A stretch of DNA of 64,000 nucleotides from the NCBI RefSeq assembly GCF_000311845.1, contig NZ_HE978574.1, forward strand, positions 1,269,248-1,333,247, in the 5' to 3' direction. The stretch comes from Enorma massiliensis phI (GTDB lineage Bacteria; Actinomycetota; Coriobacteriia; Coriobacteriales; Coriobacteriaceae). Each line of letters starts with the position of its first letter. Position 1 is the stretch's first letter. Below the pieces are notes generated by a model, which was not told where the DNA came from, searched no databases, and saw nothing but the letters and a program-made list of their open reading frames with translations. The position numbers and the translations under genes are program-made. Of this stretch, positions 43,916-52,816 are shown piece after piece.

Positions 43916-45409
43916 TTAGAACTTCTTGCCCTTCATCTGCTGCTCCATAGCGCGAAGCATATCCATGTCGGCGTTGCCGGAGCTGCCGCCCATGCCGGCA
44001 AACGGGTTGCCGCCCATGCCGCCGAGCGCACCCATGTTGCCCATTCCAGGAATGCCGGGCATGCGCATCTTCTTGCCGCGCTTGCCTTTCTTCCCCTTCT
44101 TGCCGCCCTGAGCCTGTTGGGCCATCGTGCGCATCTTACCCATCATCTTGTTCATCTCGCCCCACTGCTTCATGAGGTTGTTCACGTCGGCGGGGGTGGT
44201 GCCGGAACCGCGGGCGATGCGCGCGCGACGCTGCCCGTTGATGATCGAGGGCTTCACGCGCTCCTGCTTCGTCATTGACTGGATCATTGCCTCGATCTTG
44301 TCGAAGACCGAGTCATCGATGTTGCCGCCCATTTGGTTGAGCATGCGTTGGCCGCCCGGAAGCATGCCGAGAATGGACTTCATGCCACCCATCTTCTTGA
44401 GCATGCGCATCTGCTCGAGCATGTCGTTCATGGTGAAGCCGTCGCGCAGCATGCGCTCAGCGGCCTCGAGCTGCTCGGCATTGGCGGCCTCCTGGGCCTT
44501 TTCGATAATGCCAACGACGTCGCCCATGCCAAGGATTCGCTTGGCCATGCGGTCGGGGCTGAAGACCTCGAGGGAATCGGGCTTCTCGCCCATCGAGACG
44601 AACTTGATCGGCTTGCCGGTTACCGCGCGCACGGAGAGGGCGCCGCCGCCGCGAGCGTCGCCGTCGAGCTTGGAGATGATCACGCCATCGAAATCGGTGC
44701 GCTCAGCGAAGGTGGAGACGACGTTGACGATGTCCTGGCCGGTCATGGCATCGACGACCATGAGCACCTGGTCGGGCTTCACGGCGCGCTTGATGTCGAC
44801 GGCCTCCTGCATCATCTGCTCGTCGATCTGCAGGCGGCCGGCGGTGTCGACGATCACCACGTCGCGCATCTTATCGACGGCCTCGCGCACCGCGCCTTGG
44901 GCGATCTCGATGGGATGGGCGCCGTCGCCGCGGAACACCGGCACGCCGATCTCGCCGCCGAGCGTGGCGAGCTGGTCGGCGGCTGCGGGGCGGTAGACGT
45001 CGCACGCGGCGAGCAGCGGGCTCTTACCCTGCTTCTTGAGCAAGTAGGCGAGCTTCACGGCAGCAGTCGTCTTACCGGAGCCCTGCAGGCCTACAAGCAT
45101 GATGACGTTGGGGATTCGGCTCGAAAGCACGAGCTTGCTCTCCGTGGACCCAAGGAGCTCGACGAGCTCATCGAGCACGATCTTCACGACGTTCTGCGCC
45201 GGGGTGAGCGAATCCATGACCTCGGCCGTGAGGCAGCGCTCCTTCGTGGCGGCAACGAAGTCCTTCACGACCTTGAAGTTGACGTCGGCCTCGAGGAGCG
45301 CCATGCGGATGTCGCGCATCGCGCTCGTGATGTCGGCCTCGGTGAGCTTGCCCTTGCCGCGCAGGCGATCAAAGGTATCGTTGAGGCGGTCGGAGAGGTT
45401 GTTGAACAT
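43916..45409 (-). CDS. ffh: Signal recognition particle protein Ffh
   Basis: 497 aa from ATG 45409 (AGGAG upstream); the longer open frame has no support. N domain (FNNLSDRLNDTFDRLRGKG), G domain with GLQGSGKTT, VDTAGRLQ and SKLDGDARGGG, and the Met-rich M domain (MRMLKKMGGMKSILGMLPGG ... RIARGSGT), which binds SRP RNA and signal peptides. The C-terminal tail is unusually long and Gly/Met-rich (MPGIPGMGNMGALGGMGG). Works with FtsY (47259-48170) in targeting membrane proteins. Confidence 0.96.
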   Translation of the reverse strand: MFNNLSDRLNDTFDRLRGKGKLTEADITSAMRDIRMALLEADVNFKVVKDFVAATKERCLTAEVMDSLTPAQNVVKIVLDELVELLGSTESKLVLSSRIPNVIMLVGLQGSGKTTAAVKLAYLLKKQGKSPLLAACDVYRPAAADQLATLGGEIGVPVFRGDGAHPIEIAQGAVREAVDKMRDVVIVDTAGRLQIDEQMMQEAVDIKRAVKPDQVLMVVDAMTGQDIVNVVSTFAERTDFDGVIISKLDGDARGGGALSVRAVTGKPIKFVSMGEKPDSLEVFSPDRMAKRILGMGDVVGIIEKAQEAANAEQLEAAERMLRDGFTMNDMLEQMRMLKKMGGMKSILGMLPGGQRMLNQMGGNIDDSVFDKIEAMIQSMTKQERVKPSIINGQRRARIARGSGTTPADVNNLMKQWGEMNKMMGKMRTMAQQAQGGKKGKKGKRGKKMRMPGIPGMGNMGALGGMGGNPFAGMGGSSGNADMDMLRAMEQQMKGKKF

Positions 45410-45579
45410 GGGGGCTCCTATCGGCTCTCGACGCTCCGAGTGGGCTGCATGTCTGGACACCTCACTACCCAGACAGTCCTCGCCGCTCCGCGGCTGCGGA
45501 ACTCGCGATGAGCTGTGCAGGCATGCAGCCCTGCGCAGAAATCCGTACTCGTGGCGGGTACTCAAACGGCTTAATTGTA
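45410..45579 (-). promoter_or_regulatory. Structured leader of ffh
   Basis: A -10-like TACAAT (45579-45574, minus) gives a leader of about 155 nt. It can form a long-range 10-bp stem GGGCUGCAUG / CAUGCAGCCC (arms 45522-45531 and 45442-45451) enclosing a local 7-bp hairpin UGUCUGG / CCAGACA (45450-45475) and a GC-rich segment. It does not show the SRP RNA signature loop or any riboswitch class recognised here. The other part of this gap (45580-45806) upstream of the plus-strand gene shows no clear element. Confidence 0.45.
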
Positions 45580-45806
45580 CCGCAGGGGGTGACGATGGAA
45601 CCGTTCCTGATCCACATTTTGGTGAGGCGGGCAAGCCCTCGCAATCTTTCGGAACACACATCTCGTTATATCTCATGCCAGCATTACCGCTTGCCATGTT
45701 TAATCATCCGTTCACCGGTCATATAGAAAAGACTGGTATTAAGATTCAAGACAACGTATGCATACGATTAATAATCAAGGAGGTCTTCAGACTCAAGGAG
45801 GCACAC

Positions 45807-47171
45807 ATGCCCTCAATCTCACGCAGGTCGTTTATCGCAACAGGAGCGGCTGGCATGACCTTGGCTTTCGCCGGTTGTTCGTCTGACGCTGCGACAGGTT
45901 CGCAGGAGACTCCCTCGAGCAACGTGGGCGCAACCCAATTAATCGTCGTCGAAGGTTTTGATTGGGGTCCAAACGTCACGAAAACCGTGATCGATTTTGG
46001 TAACGAAATCGACCCTGAGACGATAAGCGCTGCTGCATTTACCGTCTCTGATCGCCGACAGGATTATGTCGATGATCCCGATGCTGCAGATGGCGTCGGC
46101 ATCGTGGAACACGATCGAACGGTTTCCGATGCCTACCCCAGCGATGAAAAGGGCAATAAGGTCGAGGAGGGTTCCCGCTATGTCACTCTGGATATGACAG
46201 TCGGACCTTCGGATGGCAACTGTCAGATTTGGCTCGACTCGAAGAGCATGAATTTCTGGAGCGATCCCTATGAGCTTAACATTGCGCTCAGCGATGACGC
46301 CGCCCTCGCGTTTGCTGATGGCACACCGGTAGAGACGCTTGAAGTCTCGACCGAAGGGCTCATCGATTCAATGTACTGCCCGGTCATGGATCTTTTCACG
46401 TCTGAGTCCTTCGAAGCAAGCGACGGAACAGCGCTCACCTACGCTTCCTTCGAACCCGAAGCGGATGATCTAAAGCACCCGCTCGTCATTTGGCTCCACG
46501 GCGCAGGCGGCGGTGGCACCGATGTGAGGATGGCAGTCTATGACACCAAGTGCACATCGCTCGTTCAAAATGACTTCCAGGAAAGCATGGGCGGCGCATA
46601 CATCCTCATTCCGCAATGCAATGGCTTCTGGCTCCAATATGAAGGGATGGGCGACGCTGACGTACTCGATAATCCCGGCACCGACTCGATCTGGAAGCCT
46701 GCAGTCCTGGAACTCATTGATACCTATGTGGAGGAGCATCCCGATATCGACCCTGGCCGCATCCTAGTAGGCGGTTGCTCGAACGGTGGTTACCTCACGC
46801 TCGACCTCGTTTTCGAGCGCCCAGACTATTTCGCTGCCGCCTTCCCCATCAGTGAGGCATACAGGGATTCTGGAATCTCTGACGAAATGATTGAATCGAT
46901 CAAGGATCTCCCGATGTGGTTCGTCTATACGCACGCGGACATCGTGGTCGACCCAACCGTCTACGAGGACCCGACAATCGAGCGGCTTAATTCAGTCGGA
47001 GCGTCAGACCTGCACGTCTCGGTCTACGACGACGCAACGATTCTCGATGGAGAATTCGCTGGGTATACCTTTGAACAAGGACACGAGGCATGGATCTATT
47101 TCTTCAACGATCAGTGCACCGATGAAGACGGACTGGATATGTGGGACTGGCTCGCAAGTACTGCCAAGTAA
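45807..47171 (+). CDS. Tat-exported lipoprotein with alpha/beta-hydrolase fold
   Basis: 454 aa from ATG 45807 (AAGGAGG upstream). The signal has twin arginines (SRRSFIATG) and a lipobox ending in FAGC, so it should be exported folded and lipid-anchored. Residues about 50-195 form an N-terminal beta domain; about 205-450 an alpha/beta hydrolase with VIWLHGAGGGGTD (oxyanion region), nucleophile Ser in GGCSNGGYL, a likely acid in THADIVVDP and His in EQGHEAW. Resembles esterase/PHB depolymerase-like or peptidase S9-like enzymes of gut Actinobacteria. Substrate unknown. It splits the ffh-ftsY neighbourhood. Confidence 0.8.
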   Translation: MPSISRRSFIATGAAGMTLAFAGCSSDAATGSQETPSSNVGATQLIVVEGFDWGPNVTKTVIDFGNEIDPETISAAAFTVSDRRQDYVDDPDAADGVGIVEHDRTVSDAYPSDEKGNKVEEGSRYVTLDMTVGPSDGNCQIWLDSKSMNFWSDPYELNIALSDDAALAFADGTPVETLEVSTEGLIDSMYCPVMDLFTSESFEASDGTALTYASFEPEADDLKHPLVIWLHGAGGGGTDVRMAVYDTKCTSLVQNDFQESMGGAYILIPQCNGFWLQYEGMGDADVLDNPGTDSIWKPAVLELIDTYVEEHPDIDPGRILVGGCSNGGYLTLDLVFERPDYFAAAFPISEAYRDSGISDEMIESIKDLPMWFVYTHADIVVDPTVYEDPTIERLNSVGASDLHVSVYDDATILDGEFAGYTFEQGHEAWIYFFNDQCTDEDGLDMWDWLASTAK

Positions 47172-47185
47172 GTGCACGCAATCCT

Positions 47186-47222
47186 AGCGCTGGGTGCGTG
47201 CGAGAAATGCGCACCCAGCGCT
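47186..47222. terminator. Bidirectional terminator between hydrolase and ftsY
   Basis: Perfect 13-bp stem AGCGCTGGGTGCG / CGCACCCAGCGCT with an 11-nt loop, between two convergent genes. Long U-runs are absent. Confidence 0.75.
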
Positions 47223-47258
47223 CAAGAAATCGGATCGAACAGAGAATAGCACGCGTCC

Positions 47259-48170
47259 CTACTCCCCCACGAGCGCGCGGCAGAAATCGTGAGCGTCGAA
47301 GTCCTGAAGGTCCTCGATGCGCTCGCCTACGCCCACGCGGAGAATGGGAAGCTTGAGCTTAGAGGCAACGGCGAGCGCGATTCCGCCCTTGGCAGTGCCG
47401 TCGAGCTTGGTCATGATGACGCCATCGAGCCCCAGGGCCTCGTTGAACTCGAGTGCTTGGTTGAGACCGTTCTGGCCGGTCCCGGCATCGAGAACGAGCA
47501 CCACGTGCACCGGCATGGGCCCCGCCTTGCACTTCTCGGCGCGCTTGCGGGTCACGTTCACGACCTTCGCAAGCTCGCGCATGAGGTCAGCCGAAGTGTG
47601 CAAGCGGCCAGCGGTATCGATAAGCACCAGATCAGCTCCCTGCGCGTCGGCCTCGTCGAGCACATCGTAGCAAACGCTCGCGGGGTCCGAGCCGCGGTCG
47701 CGCTTGACTACGGGCACGCCGGCGCGCTCTCCCCACACATCGAGCTGCTCGATAGCCGCGGCGCGGAACGTATCGGCCGAACCGATGACCACGCGCTTGC
47801 CCGCCTCGTGCGCGGCGGAGGCGATCTTGCCCACCGTGGTTGTCTTGCCCGCGCCGTTGATGCCCACGAAAAGCACGCACGACGGCGTATCGAAGAAGAA
47901 ATCGTGCTCGGGCTCAACGAACACCTCGGCCAAACGGTCAGCGAGCGCGCCGCGCAGCTGCTGGGCAGTCTTGAGGTTCTTGCGCGCCGCAAGATCGCGC
48001 AGGTCGTCGGTTACCTGCATGGAAATCTCGGCACCCATGTCGCCCATGACAAGGGTGTCCTCAAGCTCTTCCCAGAAGCCTTCATCGACCTCGCCGCCGA
48101 AGTAGAAGAGCTCATTTAAAGCCTCGCGGCTGCGCTCAAGTCCGCGCGAGAGGGCATCAAACAGACCCAT
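47259..48170 (-). CDS. ftsY: Signal recognition particle receptor FtsY
   Basis: 303 aa, a short form lacking the acidic A domain. N domain (GLFDALSRGLERSREALNEL), then G domain with GINGAGKTTTVGK, DTFRAAAIEQL, VLIDTAGRLH and TKLDGTAKGG. Docks Ffh-ribosome complexes at the membrane. Its ATG overlaps the smc stop by one base (TAATG), the common smc-ftsY pairing. Confidence 0.96.
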   Translation of the reverse strand: MGLFDALSRGLERSREALNELFYFGGEVDEGFWEELEDTLVMGDMGAEISMQVTDDLRDLAARKNLKTAQQLRGALADRLAEVFVEPEHDFFFDTPSCVLFVGINGAGKTTTVGKIASAAHEAGKRVVIGSADTFRAAAIEQLDVWGERAGVPVVKRDRGSDPASVCYDVLDEADAQGADLVLIDTAGRLHTSADLMRELAKVVNVTRKRAEKCKAGPMPVHVVLVLDAGTGQNGLNQALEFNEALGLDGVIMTKLDGTAKGGIALAVASKLKLPILRVGVGERIEDLQDFDAHDFCRALVGE

Positions 48171-51100
48171 TATGCGTTCACGACCTTTCCGGTTGCCCGA
48201 TCAAGCTTTTGACTCACGACGCGGCTCACGCCATCGGCCTGCATAGAGACGCCGTAAAGCACGTCCGCATCCTCCATGGTGCGCCTCTGATGCGAGACGA
48301 CCAGAAGCTGGGTAGTTTTTCGCAGCACATCGATGGCATCGAGGAGCTTCGAGAGATTGGAGTCGTCGAGTGCCGCCTCGACCTCATCCAGCACGTAGAA
48401 CGGCACCGTGCGCGTCTTGTACACGGCGAAGAGCAGCGCAAGGGCCGTGAGGCTCTTCTCGCCGCCGCTCATGAGCGTCATCTTGGTGATGCGCTTACCG
48501 CGCGGCTGCGCGATGACCTCGATGCCCGTCTCGGCGGGGTGCTCGGGATCGGTCATCTCGAGGTGCGCCTGCCCACCCGGGAAGAGCATACCGAAGATCT
48601 CTTGGAAGTTCTCGTCCACCTTGCTGAAGGTGGTGAGGAACGCAGAGCGCATCTTACGGTCGATCGCCGCGGTAATCTTGGTGAGGGCTCGGCGAGCGCT
48701 CTCGAGGTCGGCGAGCTGCTCCGCGATATAGTCCGCACGCGTGCGCAGGCGCTCGTACTCCTCCATAGCTACCTGGTTCACCGGGCCGAGGTTATTGATC
48801 TGCCGGACGAGGCCCGCAAGCTCGCGCTCCGCCGCCTCACGGTCCTCGGGCTCGGGAAGGGTGAGCGCTTCCTCGAGCACGGTGGTACCGTCGGCGGTGA
48901 TAGCGGAGACTGCGCTCTCCACCTGGACCTCGAGCTTTCCGCGCTCGACGTTGATCTCGTTCTGCGCGGCAACCGCCGCATCCACCTCTTGCTTGGCCGC
49001 AGCGACCTGTTCCTTGGCGTCTTCAATGGTCTTCTTGAGCGAGGCGGAATCAGCCTCCTCGAGAGAAGCCTGGTCACGCAGGCGAGCAGCCCATTCCATA
49101 GCGCGCTCAAGAAGGGCGGTGTAGCGGTCATGCAGCGGATCGACGCGCAGGCGGAGCACCTCGAGCGACCGCGCAGACTGCGTCGTCGCACGAATACGGC
49201 GGTCAAGCCCTTCAAGGCGACGCTCCAACTCCGGGACACGGCTGGTAAGCGAGCGCTTGCGCTCGAGCGCCTGCGCCCTACGGACCCGTGCATCGGCAAG
49301 TTCGCCGGCGGCATCGCTATCGGCACGACGAAGACGATCGAGCTCGTCATTCGCCTCGGCGATCTCGTCGGCTAGCTCGCCCGCGTGCGCACGCTCTTCG
49401 TCACGCGTGCGCTCAAGCTCCTGGGCGCGCGGTGCAGCCTCACGAGCCTGCTGGGCAGCTTGCTCGCGGCGAGCAGTCAGCTTTGCATGCTCGGCCTCCG
49501 CGTTGGCGAGCGTCTGCTCGAGCCGCCCGATTTCCTCGCGCGCAGAGCGCTGTTCGCCCTGAAGGCGCGCAATCTCACTCGAAGCGTCGCGTTCCTCAGC
49601 ACGCGCCACGTCGAGCGCCGCCTGCGCCTCGCTCACGCTCCGTCCAGCATCGTCGAAAACGGTGGAAAGGTCGGGTTCAAGGTCCTCGAGCTCACGAATG
49701 CGCCGCTTGCGCTCAAGAGCGCCGGCCTCGTGGTCCGCAGCGCTGCCAAGACGAACGATGCCGCCGTCGCGCACACGTGCCCCGTCGGGTGTCACATAGA
49801 GCACGCCCGGTACCGCGGGCGCTGCGAGGGCCTCTTCAAGCGAATCGACGAGATACACGTGCCCCAGCAAAGCCGCAACGGGAGCAGCATAGCCATCGAC
49901 CACGGAGAGCTGCTCGACCAAGCGCTTTCCCGCAGCCCCAGCCGCGGGCTCGGGCACATTGATATCGCGCGCGATCAAGGTGGCCTCCCCCGAAGAGGCC
50001 GCCCCTCCCTGCATCGAAGCACCAACCGCATTCAAGCCCTCGGCAGAATCCATGACGAGCGCTTCCAGGTCGCCGGAAAGCAGCTGCTCGACCAGGGGCT
50101 CCAGCGCCCTTGGGGCCTCGATAAGATCGCCCAGGCGCGCAGAAACCGCACCAGCATGTTCATGCGCGATGCGGGCGGCCAGAGGCGACGCATCCGCAAA
50201 GCGTTCATCGAGCTTCTTAAGGCTCGCGAGCTCGGAGCGAACCTCATTCAGGCGGTCGCGCGCATCGGATTCTCGCTTACGGAGCTCCGCCAAGGTGTCC
50301 TGAGAGGCTTCGATAGCATCCTTAGCCTCTTCCAATGCTGCTGTCGCATCTGCAAGCTCGGCATCGACTTCCTCGGCACGGACACGACGGGCCTCGAGCG
50401 CGGCGCGAACGTTATCCGCCTCATCGTCGATCTGTTCAAGGCGCGAGGCGAACATCGAGTCCTCGAGCTCGGCATTGGAGAGAGATTCCCGAACCTTTGC
50501 AAGCTCGAGCGTGGCCTCATCAGCCTTGCGCTGGGCCTCGCGCTGCTCTCGCGTGAGCGCACCGATGCGGCGGTCGAGCTCCTCGCGGCGTGTGCGCGAT
50601 TCCTGCGCCGCCGGCTCAAGGCGCGCGACGTCGTCTTCCGCCACCGCGAGCGCGGCGCCCACTTCTTCGAGCTTCTCGCGCGCCTCGGCGAGCTCGCTCG
50701 CCAAGCGCCGGCGCTGGTGCTCCGACCCGGAAAGCGTGCCCCGCATCTCGGAGAGGCGCGTCACCATGTTGTGGCCCTTTTCCTCAAGCAGGCGCATGTC
50801 CGAGTTGAGCCTGCCGATCACATCCTGCATGCGGCGGCGCTGCTCCCCAAGGTCGCCCACGAAGAGCCCTTTTTCCTCGAGCATGACCTGAAGCTTTTCG
50901 AGCTCGCGTTCCTTTTCGCCCAAGCGATACTGCGCGAGTTCGAGCGCGGCCGCGGCCTCCTTGGCGCGATGCTCGCACTCTCCCCAGGTTTTCTGCAGGC
51001 GGCGCAGCTCGTCCACGGCAAGTATCCGCGTGAGCTCGTTTGCTCGCTCGGTAAGGTCGCGATGTTTGCGGGCGCGGTCCACCTGGCGCTCAAGTGGGCG

Positions 51101-51706
51101 CAGCTGGCGCGTGATTTCGCGGCTGATGTCGCGGGCACGGGTGAGATGCTCATCCATGCTCTTGATCTTGCGCGCGGCGCGCTCTTTGCGGCGCTTGTGC
51201 TTGGAGATGCCCGCGGCCTCCTCGATAAGCGCGCGGCGCTCCTCCGGGCGGCTCTGAAGGATGGAGTCGAGCTTGCCCTGGCTGATGATGGAATGGGTGT
51301 CCTTGCCCAGGCCGGAATCGTGCAGGATGTCTTGGATATCCATGAGGCGGCACGGGCTCTGGTTGATGAGGTACTCGCTCTCACCCGAACGGTACATGCG
51401 CCGCGTGATGGCAACCTCGTTGAAATCGACGGGAAGCACGTGGTCGGAATTGTCGAGCACGAGCGAGACCTCGGCCACGCCCACGGGTTTGCGCGCCGAG
51501 GAACCCGAGAAGATGACATCCTCCATGGCCTGGCCGCGCAGCTGCTTCGCGCTCTGCTCGCCCAAAACCCAGAGGATGGCATCGGAGATATTCGATTTAC
51601 CCGATCCGTTGGGACCGACGATGACCGTGAGGCCGGGCTCGAAGACCATGTGCGCGCGGTCGGCAAACGACTTAAAGCCCTTCAAGGTGAGCGACTTCAG
51701 GTACAT
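48170..51706 (-). CDS. smc: Chromosome segregation ATPase Smc
   Basis: 1178 aa, full length. Head: Walker A VGPNGSGKSNISDAILW near the N-terminus and signature LMSGGEKSLTALALLFAVYK with Walker B FYVLDEVEAALDD near the C-terminus. Two long coiled coils (about 170-500 and 660-1010) flank the hinge (about 510-640). Compacts and organises the chromosome with ScpA/ScpB, which are not in the window. SD GGGGAG. Sits between rnc and ftsY. Confidence 0.97.
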   Translation of the reverse strand: MYLKSLTLKGFKSFADRAHMVFEPGLTVIVGPNGSGKSNISDAILWVLGEQSAKQLRGQAMEDVIFSGSSARKPVGVAEVSLVLDNSDHVLPVDFNEVAITRRMYRSGESEYLINQSPCRLMDIQDILHDSGLGKDTHSIISQGKLDSILQSRPEERRALIEEAAGISKHKRRKERAARKIKSMDEHLTRARDISREITRQLRPLERQVDRARKHRDLTERANELTRILAVDELRRLQKTWGECEHRAKEAAAALELAQYRLGEKERELEKLQVMLEEKGLFVGDLGEQRRRMQDVIGRLNSDMRLLEEKGHNMVTRLSEMRGTLSGSEHQRRRLASELAEAREKLEEVGAALAVAEDDVARLEPAAQESRTRREELDRRIGALTREQREAQRKADEATLELAKVRESLSNAELEDSMFASRLEQIDDEADNVRAALEARRVRAEEVDAELADATAALEEAKDAIEASQDTLAELRKRESDARDRLNEVRSELASLKKLDERFADASPLAARIAHEHAGAVSARLGDLIEAPRALEPLVEQLLSGDLEALVMDSAEGLNAVGASMQGGAASSGEATLIARDINVPEPAAGAAGKRLVEQLSVVDGYAAPVAALLGHVYLVDSLEEALAAPAVPGVLYVTPDGARVRDGGIVRLGSAADHEAGALERKRRIRELEDLEPDLSTVFDDAGRSVSEAQAALDVARAEERDASSEIARLQGEQRSAREEIGRLEQTLANAEAEHAKLTARREQAAQQAREAAPRAQELERTRDEERAHAGELADEIAEANDELDRLRRADSDAAGELADARVRRAQALERKRSLTSRVPELERRLEGLDRRIRATTQSARSLEVLRLRVDPLHDRYTALLERAMEWAARLRDQASLEEADSASLKKTIEDAKEQVAAAKQEVDAAVAAQNEINVERGKLEVQVESAVSAITADGTTVLEEALTLPEPEDREAAERELAGLVRQINNLGPVNQVAMEEYERLRTRADYIAEQLADLESARRALTKITAAIDRKMRSAFLTTFSKVDENFQEIFGMLFPGGQAHLEMTDPEHPAETGIEVIAQPRGKRITKMTLMSGGEKSLTALALLFAVYKTRTVPFYVLDEVEAALDDSNLSKLLDAIDVLRKTTQLLVVSHQRRTMEDADVLYGVSMQADGVSRVVSQKLDRATGKVVNA

Positions 51707-51715
51707 GGCGCTCCC

Positions 51716-52441
51716 CTATCCGTTCCGCGGCGAGACGATACCGCCGTCAGAGGTGTAGCCCATGCGCTCGAGCGCATCGAGCGCTGCGGCTGCCTCGGCC
51801 TTCTTCTTCGAAGGACCGGTTCCCTTGCCCTGGCGAGCGCCGTCCACGAGCACCACTGCGGTGAAGATGGGCTCATGAGCCGTTCCGCCGGTACCGACGA
51901 GCTTGTAGGCAGGCGGCTCATGATGGTCGCTCTGCACGCATTCCTGGAGGTAGGACTTAGGATTGCTCGGACGCTCGGCGCGATCGGCGGCGAGATGCGG
52001 CTCGAGGGTGCGGGTGATGAAGTCCTCGGCCGCGGCGCGCCCGCCATCGAGAAAGAGGGCGCCCACGAGCGACTCGTACACGTTCTCGAGCGCGGAGTGC
52101 AGGCCGCGCGCGCCCGTTCCCGTCTCGGAAGCGCCGAAGATGATGCACTGGTCGATGCCGAGCTCTTGCCCCACCTCAGAGAGCATCTGGCCCGAAACGA
52201 GCGAAACCTTGAGGCGCGTGAGCCTGCCCTCGTCGAACTGCGGGTAGGCTTGGTAGAGCGCGAGCGCAACGATGGAACCCAGGATGGAATCGCCCAAGAA
52301 CTCCAAGCGCTCGTATGAGGCCGTAACCGGCTGCCCCTCGACGGCGGAGGGGTGCGTAATCGCGCTCTGCAGCAGGTCACGGTCGTGGAACTTGTGCCCG
52401 CAGATCTGCTCTGCGAGCGCGAGTTTTTCTGAGATGAGCAA
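51716..52441 (-). CDS. rnc: Ribonuclease III
   Basis: 241 aa from a TTG at 52441, 4 bases after the acpP stop. Endonuclease domain with the signature YERLEFLGDSILG and the second acidic site ALENVYESLVGALFLDGG, then a double-stranded RNA-binding domain (SYLQECVQ ... GKGTGPSKKKAEAAAALDAL). Processes rRNA precursors and structured mRNAs. The TTG is accepted because no ATG/GTG lies between it and the conserved region. Confidence 0.94.
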   Translation of the reverse strand: MLISEKLALAEQICGHKFHDRDLLQSAITHPSAVEGQPVTASYERLEFLGDSILGSIVALALYQAYPQFDEGRLTRLKVSLVSGQMLSEVGQELGIDQCIIFGASETGTGARGLHSALENVYESLVGALFLDGGRAAAEDFITRTLEPHLAADRAERPSNPKSYLQECVQSDHHEPPAYKLVGTGGTAHEPIFTAVVLVDGARQGKGTGPSKKKAEAAAALDALERMGYTSDGGIVSPRNG

Positions 52442-52444
52442 GGC

Positions 52445-52690
52445 CTATGCCCCCTGCTGCGTTGCCTCGATGGCATCGATGGCATCCGCGACGGAGGCGA
52501 TGGCGAGCAGGCGCTCCTCGTCCATCTCGATATCGAACTCATCCTCAAAAGCCGTCACGAGCTGCAGACGGTCGAGCGAATCCGCATCGAGGTCGTCGAA
52601 GGTGGTCTCTTCGGTGATCTGATCGATATCGATACCGAGGACATCGCTCGCGATATCGGCAACCTTGTTGAAGATCTCTGTGCGATCCAT
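52445..52690 (-). CDS. acpP: Acyl carrier protein
   Basis: 81 aa from ATG 52690 (GAGGAG upstream). Helical ACP fold with the phosphopantetheine serine in LDADSLDRLQLVTAFEDEF and a second acidic helix (IEMDEERLLAIASVADAI). Carries growing acyl chains for fatty acid synthesis. Lies between plsX, which consumes acyl-ACP, and rnc. Confidence 0.96.
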   Translation of the reverse strand: MDRTEIFNKVADIASDVLGIDIDQITEETTFDDLDADSLDRLQLVTAFEDEFDIEMDEERLLAIASVADAIDAIEATQQGA

Positions 52691-52742
52691 GCTCGCATCT
52701 CCTCTCACCATGCCGGGCACGCCGGCCTCACTATGCGTTCTG

Positions 52743-52748
52743 ATTCTA
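52743..52748 (-). promoter_or_regulatory. Likely -10 element of acpP
   Basis: TAGAAT on the minus strand in the context GGGGTAGAATCAG, 52 bases before the acpP start; the same context precedes the sigma operon. Confidence 0.45.
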
Positions 52749-52816
52749 CCCCAGATAGCCGTGGGCTGCCGCCCGAGATCCCGCGCGCAATCACCGCCCC
52801 TGGTGACGCTTTCGCG

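Noticed and set aside
45410-45579. SRP RNA gene upstream of ffh
   Set aside because: The conserved domain IV loop and GGAA-type tetraloop context of 4.5S/SRP RNA were not found in either strand.
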